Assembly: GCA_036785665.1 (NCBI GenBank)
Contig: JAXIVJ010002545.1
Location: forward strand, 1-64,000
DNA: 64,000 nt
From: Chirona hameri
Taxonomy: Eukaryota; Arthropoda; Thecostraca; Balanomorpha; Balanidae
Reading direction: 5' to 3'
The position numbers and the translations under genes are program-made. The stretch's first letter is position 1. Each line of letters begins with the position of its first letter. A model generated the notes under the pieces. The model made no database searches and was not told the DNA's origin. It saw only the letters and a program-made list of their open reading frames with translations. This document shows positions 55,421-64,000 of this stretch, one piece after another.

Positions 55421-58400
55421 GCAGACCACTATACTATAACTATCACAGCAGACCACTATACTATAACTATCACAGCAGACCACTATACTATAACTATCAC
55501 AGCAGACCACTATACTATAACTATCACAGCAGACCACTATACTATAACTATCACAGCAGACCACTATACTATACCTATCACAGCAGACCACTATACTATA
55601 ACTATCACAGCAGACCACTATACTATAACTATCACAGCAGACCATTATACTATAACTATCACAGCAGACCACTATACTATAACTATCACAGCAGACCACT
55701 ATACTATAACTATCACAGCAGACCACTATACTATAACTATCACAGCAGACCACTATACTACAACTATCACAGCAGACCACTATACTATAACTATCACAGC
55801 AGACCACTATACTATAACTATCACAGCAGACCACTATACTATAACTATCACAGCAGACCACTATACTATAACTATCACAGCAGACCACTATACTATAACT
55901 ATCACAGCAGACCACTATACTATAACTATCACAGCAGACCACTATACTCTAACTATCACAGCAGACCACTATACTATAACTATCACAGCATACCACTATA
56001 CTATAACTATCACAGCAGACCACTATACTATAACTATCACAGCAGACCACTATACTATAACTATCACAGCAGACCACTATACTATAACTATCACAGCAGA
56101 CCACTATACTATAACTATCACAGCAGACCACTATACTATAACTATCACAGCAGACCACTATACTATAACTATCACAGCAGACCACTATACTCTAACTATC
56201 ACAGCAGACCACTATACTATAACTATCACAGCAGACCACTATACTATAACTATCACAGCAGACCACTATACTATAACTATCACAGCAGACCACTATACTA
56301 TAACTATCACAGCAGACCACTATACTATAACTATCACAGCAGACCACTATACTATAACTATCACAGCAGACCACTATACTATAACTATCACAGCAGACCA
56401 CTATACTATAACTATCACAGCAGACCACTATACTATAACTATCACAGCAGACCATTATAATATAACTATCACAGCAGACCACTATACTATAACTATCACA
56501 GCAGACCACTATACTATAACTATCACAGCAGACCACTATTCTATAACTATCACAGCAGACCACTATACTATAAATATCACAGCAGACCACTATACTATAA
56601 CTATCATAGCAGACCACTATACTATAACTATCACAGCAGACCACTATACTATAACTATCACAGCAGATCACTATACTATAACTATCACAGCAGACCATTA
56701 TACTATAACTATCACAGCAGACCACTATACTATAACTATCACAGCAGACCACTATACTATAACTATCACAGCAGACCACTATACTATAACTATCACAGCA
56801 GACCACTATACTATAACTATCACAGCAGACCACTATACTATAACTATCACAGCAGACCACTATACTATAACTATCACAGCAGACCACTATACTATAACTA
56901 TCACAGCAGACCACTATACTATAACTTTCACAGCAGACCATTATACTATAACTATAAAAGCAGACCACTATACTATAACTATCACAGCAGACCATTATAC
57001 TATAACTATCACAGCAGACCACTATACTATAACTATCACAGCAGACCATTATACTATAACTATCACAGCAGACCATTATACTATAACTATCACAGCAGAC
57101 CACTATACTATAACTATCACAGCAGACCACTATACTATAACTATCACAGCAGACCACTATACTATAACTACCATAGCAGACCACTATACTATAACTATCA
57201 CAGCAGACCACTATACTATAACTATCACAGCAGACCACTATACTATAACTATCACAGCAGACCACCATACTATAACTATCACAGCATACCACTATACTAT
57301 ACTTATCACAGCAGACCACTATACTATAACTATCACAGCAGACCACTATACTATACCTATTACAGCAGACCATTATACTATAACTATCACAGCAGACCAC
57401 TATACTATAACTATCACAGCAGACCACTATACTATAACTATCACAGCAGACCACTATACTATAACTATCACAGCAGACCACTATACTATAACTATCACAG
57501 CAGACCACTATATTATAACTATTACAGCAGACCACTCTACTATAACTATCACAGCAGACCACTATACTATAACTATCACAGCAGACCACTATACTATAAC
57601 TATCACAGCAGACCACTATACAATAAATATCACAGCAGACCACTATACTATAACTATCACAGCAGACCACTATACTATAACTATCACAGCAGACCACTAT
57701 ACTATAACTATCACAGCAGACCACTATACTATAACTATCACAGCAGACCACTATACTATAACTATCACAGCAGACCACTATACTATAACTACCACAGCAG
57801 ACCACTATACTATAACTATCACAGCAGACCACTATATTATAACTATCACAGCAGACCACTAAACTATAACTATCACAGCAGACCACTATACTATAACTAT
57901 CACAGCAGACCATTATACTATAACTATCACAGCAGACCATTATACTATAACTATCACAGCAGACCATTATACTATAACTATCACAGCAGACCATTATACT
58001 ATAACTATCACAGCAGACCACTATATTATAACTATCACAGCAGACCACTATACTATAACTATCACAGCAGACCACTATACTATAACTATCACAGCAGACA
58101 ACTATACTATAACTATCACATCAGACCACTATACTATAACTATCACAGCAGACCATTATACTATAACTATCACAGCAGACCACTATACTATAACTATCAC
58201 AGCAGACCACTATACTATAACTATCACAGCAGACCACTATACTATAACTATCACAGCAGACCACTATACTATAACTATCACAGCAGACCACTATACTATA
58301 ACTATCACAGCAGACCACTATACTATAACTATCACAGCAGACCACTATACTATAACTATCACAGCAGACCATTATACTATAACTATCACAGCAGACCACT

Positions 58401-58534
58401 ATACTATAACTATCACAGCAGACCACTATACTATAACTATCACAGCAGACCACTATACTATAACTATCACAGCAGACCACTATACTATAACTATCACAGC
58501 AGACCACTATACTATAACTATCACAGCAGACCAC

Positions 58535-59765
58535 TATTCTATAACTATCACATCAGACCACTATACTATAAATATCACAGCAGACCACTATACTATAACT
58601 ATCATAGCAGACCACTATACTATAACTATCACAGCAGACCACTATACTATAACTGTCACAGCAGATCACTATACTATAACCATCACAGCAGACCATTATA
58701 CTATAACTATCACAGCAGACCACTATACTATAACTATCACAGCAGACCACTTTACTATAACTATCACAGCAGACCACTATACTATAACTATCACAGCAGA
58801 CCACTATACTATAACTATCACAGCAGACCACTATACTATAACTATCACAGCAGACCACTATACTATAACTATCACAGCAGACCACTATACTATAACTATC
58901 ACAGCAGACCACTATACTATAACTATCACAGCAGACCATTATACTATAACTATCACAGCAGACCACTATACTATAACTATCACAGCAGACCATTATACTA
59001 TAACTATCACAGCAGACCACTATACTATAACTATCACAGCAGACCATTATACTATAACTATCACAGCAGACCACTATACTATAACTATCACAGCAGACCA
59101 CTATACTATAACTATCACAGCGCACACTATACTATAACTATCACAGCAGACCACTATACTATAACTATCACAGCAGACCACTATACTATAACTATCACAG
59201 CAGACCACTATACTATAACTATCACAGCAGACCACTATACTATAACTATCACAGCAGACCACTATACTATAACTGTCACAGCAGACCACTATACTATAAC
59301 TATCACAGCAGACCACTATACTATAACTATCACAGCAGCCCACTATACTATAACTATCACAGCAGACCACTATACTATACTATCACAGCAGACCACTATA
59401 CTATAACTATCACAGCAGACCACTATACTATAACTATCACAGCAGACCATTATACTATAACTATCACAGCAGACCACTATACTATAAGTATCACAGCAGA
59501 CCACTATACTATAACTATCACAGCAGACCACTATTCTATAACTATCACAGCAGACCACTATACTCTAACTATCACAGCAAACCACTATACTATAACTATC
59601 ACAGCAGACCACTATACTATAACTATCACAGCAGACCACTATACTATAACTATCACAGCAGACCACTATACTATACCTATCACAGCAGACCATTATACTA
59701 TTACTATCACAGCAGACCACTATACTATAACTATCACAGCAGACCACTATACTATACATATCACA
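58535..59765. repeat. Satellite higher-order block C, copy 2
   Basis: Copy of 54190-55420. It ends abruptly into block B copy 2 at about 59790. Confidence 0.8.
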
Positions 59766-59789
59766 GCAGACCACTATACTATAACTATC

Positions 59790-62160
59790 ACAGCAGACAA
59801 CTACACTATAACTATCACATCAGACCACTATACTATAACTATCACAGCAGACCATTATACTATAACTATCACAGCAGACCACTATACTATAACTATCACA
59901 GCAGACCACTATACTATAACTATCACAGCAGACCACTATACTATAACTATCACAGCAGACCACTATACTATAACTATCACAGCAGACCACTATACTATAA
60001 CTATCACAGCTGACCACTATACTATAACTATCACAGCAGACCACTATACTATAACTGTCACAGCAGACCATTATACTATAACTATCACAGCAGACCACTA
60101 TACTATAACTATCACAGCAGACCACTATACTATAACTATCACAGCAGACCACTATACTATAACTATCACAGCAGACCACTATACTATAACTATCACAGCA
60201 GACCACTATACTATAACTATAACAGCAGACCATTATACTATAACTATCACAGCAGACCACTATACTATAACTATCACAGCAGACCACTATACTGTAACTA
60301 TCACAGCAGACCATTATACTATAACTATCACAGCAGACCACTATACTATAACTATCACAGCAGACCACTATACTATAACTATCACAGCAGACCACTATAC
60401 TATAACTATCACAGCAGACCACTATACTATAACTATCACAGCAGACCATTATACTATAACTATCACAGCAGACCATTATACTATAACTATCATAGCAGAT
60501 CACTATACTATAACTATCACAGCAGACCATTATACTATAACTATCACAGCAGACCACTATACTATAACTATCACAGCAGACCATTATACTATAACTATCA
60601 CAGCAGACCACTATACTATAACTATCACAGCAGACCACTATACTATAACTATCACAGCAGACCACTATATTATAACTATCACAGCAGACCATTATACTAT
60701 AACTATCACAGCAAACCACTATACTATAACTATCACAGCAGACCACTATACTATAACTATCACAGCAGACCACTATACTCTAACTATCACAGCAGACCAT
60801 TATACTATAACTATCACAGCAGACCACTATACTATAACTATCACAGCATACCACTATAATATAACTATCACAGCAGACCACTATACTATAATTATCACAG
60901 CAGACCATTATACTATAACTATCACAGCAGACCATTATACTATAACTATCACAGCAGACCATTATACTATAACTATCACAGCAGACCATTATACTATAAC
61001 TATCACAGCAGACCACTATATTATAACTATCACAGCAGACCACTATACTATAACTATCACAGCAGACCACTATACTATAACTATCACAGCAGACCACTAT
61101 ACTATAACTATCACAGCAGACCACTATACTATAACTATCACAGCAGACCACTATACTATAACTATCACAGCAGACCACTATACTATAACTATCAAAGCAG
61201 ACCACTATACTATAACTATCACAGCAGACCACTATACTATAACTATCACAGCAGACCATTATACTATAACTATCACAGCAGACCATTATACTATAACTAT
61301 CACAGCAGACCATTATACTATAACTATCACAGCAGACCATTATACTATAACTATCACAGCAGACCACTATATTATAACTATCACAGCAGACCACTAAACT
61401 ATAACTATCACAGCAGACCACTATACTATAACTATCACAGCAGACAACTATACTATAACTATCACATCAGACCACTATACTATAACTATCACAGCAGACC
61501 ATTATACTATAACTATCACAGCAGACCACTATACTATAACTATCACAGCAGACCACTATACTATAACTATCACAGCAGACCACTATACTATAACTATCAC
61601 AGCAGACCACTATACTATAACTATCACAGCAGACCACTATACTATAACTATCACAGCAGACCACTATACTATAACTATCACAGCAGACCACTATACTATA
61701 ACTGTCACAGCAGACCATTATACTATAACTATCACAGCAGACCACTATACTATAACTATCACAGCAGACCACTATACTATAACTATCACAGCAGACCACT
61801 ATACTATAACTATCACAGCAGACCACTATACTATAACTATCACAGCAGACCACTATACTATAACTATCACAGCAGACCACTATACTAAAACTATCACAGC
61901 AGACCACTATACTATAACTATCACAGCAGACCACTATACTATAACTATCACAGCAGACCACTATACTATAACTATCACAGCAGACCACTATACTATAACT
62001 ATCACAGCAGACCACTATACTATAAATATCACAGCATACCACTATATTATAACTATTACAGCAGACCACTATACTATAACTATCACAGCAGACCACTATA
62101 CTATAACTATCACAGCAGACCACTATACTATAACTATCACAGCAGACCATATATACTATA
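59790..62160. repeat. Satellite higher-order block B, copy 2
   Basis: Copy of 47940-50310. It ends at an irregular unit (ACCATATATACTATAAC, about 62145) that does not occur in copy 1. Confidence 0.8.
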
Positions 62161-64000
62161 ACTATCACAGCAGACCACTATACTATAACTATCACAGCAG
62201 ACCACTATACTATAACTATCACAGCAGACCACTATACTATAACTATCATAGCAGACCACTATACTATAACTATCACAGCAGACCACTATACTATAACTAT
62301 CACAGCAGACCACTATACTATAACTATCACAGCAGACCACCATACTATAACTATCACAGCATACCACTATACTATACTTATCACAGCAGACCACTATACT
62401 ATAACTATCACAGCAGACCACTATACTATACCTATCACAGCAGACCATTATACTATAACTATCACAGCAGACCACTATACTATAACTATCACAGCAGACC
62501 ACTATACTATAACTATCACAGCAAACCACTATACTATAACTATCACAGCAGACCACTATACTATAACTATCACAGCACACCACTATACTATAACTATCAC
62601 AGCATACCACTATACTATAACTATCACAGCAGACCACTATACTATAACTATCACAGCAGACCACTATACTATAACTATCACAGCAGACCACTATACTATA
62701 ACTATCATAGCAGACCACTATACTATAACTATCACAGCAGACCACTATACTATAACTATCACAGCAGACCACTATACTATAACTATCACAGCAGACCACC
62801 ATACTATAACTATCACAGCATACCACTATACTATACTTATCACAGCAGACCACTATACTATAACTATCACAGCAGACCACTATACTATACCTATCACAGC
62901 AGACCATTATACTATAACTATCACAGCAGACCACTATACTATAACTATCACAGCAGACCACTATACTATAACTATCACAGCAGACCACTATACTATAAAC
63001 TATCACAGCAGACCACTATACTATAACTATCACAGCAGACCACTATACTATAACTATCACAGCATACCACTATACTATAACTATCACAGCAGACCACTAT
63101 ACTATAACTATCACAGCAGACCACTATACTATACTTATCACAGCAGACCACTGTACTATAACTATCACAGCAGACCACTATACTATACCTATCACAGCAG
63201 ACCATTATACTATAACTATCACAGCAGACCACTATACTATAACTATCACAGCAGACCACTATACTATACATATCACAGCAGACCACTATACTATAACTAT
63301 CACAGCAGACCACTATACTATAACTATCACAGCAGACCACTATACTATAACTATCACAGCAGACCACTATACTATAACTATCACAGCAGACCACTATACT
63401 ATAACTATCACAGCAGACCACTATACTAAAACTATCACAGCAGACCACTATACTATAACTATCACAGCAGACCACTATACTCTAACTATCACAGCAGACC
63501 ACTATACTATAACTATCACAGCAGACCAATACTATAACTATCACAGCAGACCACTATACTATAACTATCACAGCAGACCACTATACTATAACTATCACAG
63601 CAGACCACTATACTCCAACTATCACAGCAGACCACTATACTATAACTATCACAGCAGACCACTATACTATAACTATCACAGCAGACCACTATACTATAAC
63701 TATCACAGCAGACCACTATACTATAACTATCACAGCAGACCACTATACTATAACTATCACAGCAGACCACTATACTATAACTATCACAGCAGACCACTAT
63801 ACTATACCTATCACAGCAGACCATTATACTATAACTATCACAGCAGACCACTATACTATAACTATCACAGCAGACCACTATACTATACATATCACAGCAG
63901 ACCACTATACTATAACTATCACAGCAGACCACTATACTATAACTATCACAGCAGACCACTATACTATAACTATCACAGCAGACCACTATACTATAACTAT

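Larger units (their letters stand above)
35234..64000. repeat. 27-bp satellite array, about 1065 copies, runs off the window
   Basis: Unit contains ACCACTATACTATAAC and TATCACAGCAG in head-to-tail order. Because 27 is a multiple of three and the unit lacks stops in some frames, the minus strand reads as VVCCDSYSI repeats and the plus strand as TITADHYTI repeats. Common variants: ACCAT for ACCAC (Val to Met on the minus strand), ATTATAAC, CATAACAG, GCATACC. A few 24- to 30-bp units break the phase (53318, 54775, 54989, 55026, 59120, 62145, 62995, 63526). Large internal duplications are listed under findings. No other element interrupts it in this window. Confidence 0.97.

Noticed and set aside
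35087..63986. Very long minus-strand frames encoding Cys-rich VVCCDSYSI repeats (up to 1543 codons)
   Set aside because: Produced by a 27-bp unit without stops. The plus strand is open too, changes are not concentrated at silent sites, units with indels break it, and the longest frame ends in unrelated LINE sequence.
1..64000. tRNA, rRNA, snRNA or host exons
   Set aside because: No cloverleaf with matching arms, no rRNA landmarks and no spliced gene structure outside mobile elements were seen; short or very diverged exons could still be missed by eye.

Overview
This window is animal (metazoan) nuclear DNA made almost entirely of mobile elements and tandem repeats. I find no host gene, no tRNA or rRNA gene and nothing bacterial. 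The element types (I-superfamily LINE with RNase H, Ty3/gypsy LTR element, piggyBac-like TTAA element, hAT-like element, many short inverted-repeat elements with G/C tracts) point to an invertebrate, perhaps an arthropod. That guess rests on family resemblance only and is weak.

Layout. 1-5.6 kb: short inverted-repeat elements, a GC-rich island, a 24-bp tandem array (1998-4111) and a 46-bp tandem array (4181-4826). 5.66-8.0 kb: a 630-bp direct duplication of a dispersed repeat, then another dispersed repeat. 8.03-19.72 kb: one copy of a 1.5-kb TTAA element split by two later insertions, a 6.3-kb I-type LINE (8379-14719) and a 3.8-kb cut-and-paste transposon (15575-19377) with long inverted ends and a broken transposase-like gene. 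19.7-25.4 kb: element termini, a probable 3.2-kb hAT-like element (20922-24089) holding a fold-back element, and more dispersed repeats. 25.47-64.0 kb: one 27-bp satellite array running off the right edge. It is interrupted at 25958-35233 by a 5'-truncated LINE on the minus strand, itself interrupted by a second copy of the TTAA element (26698-28245) and a 5.3-kb Ty3/gypsy retrotransposon (28937-34222).

The order of events can be read from the nesting. Satellite first, then the truncated LINE (6-bp target duplication, satellite phase kept on both sides), then the TTAA element and the gypsy element inside that LINE. The gypsy element is young: its two 141-bp LTRs differ at one base, although its polyprotein carries one in-frame stop in the integrase core. 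The two TTAA copies serve as each other's empty sites, so the ends of the insertions in copy 1 can be fixed to the base or nearly so.

The most unusual signal is a set of short, perfect, tightly spaced inverted repeats (arms 12-25 bp, loops 1-13 bp) scattered through unrelated elements. Several sit exactly where an otherwise readable ORF breaks (14191-14277, 14484-14519, 17035-17064), as expected of short-range template-switch mutations. The second is the internal architecture of the satellite, where blocks of 1.2-5.3 kb have been duplicated at fixed distances (7830, 11848 and 4345 bp).
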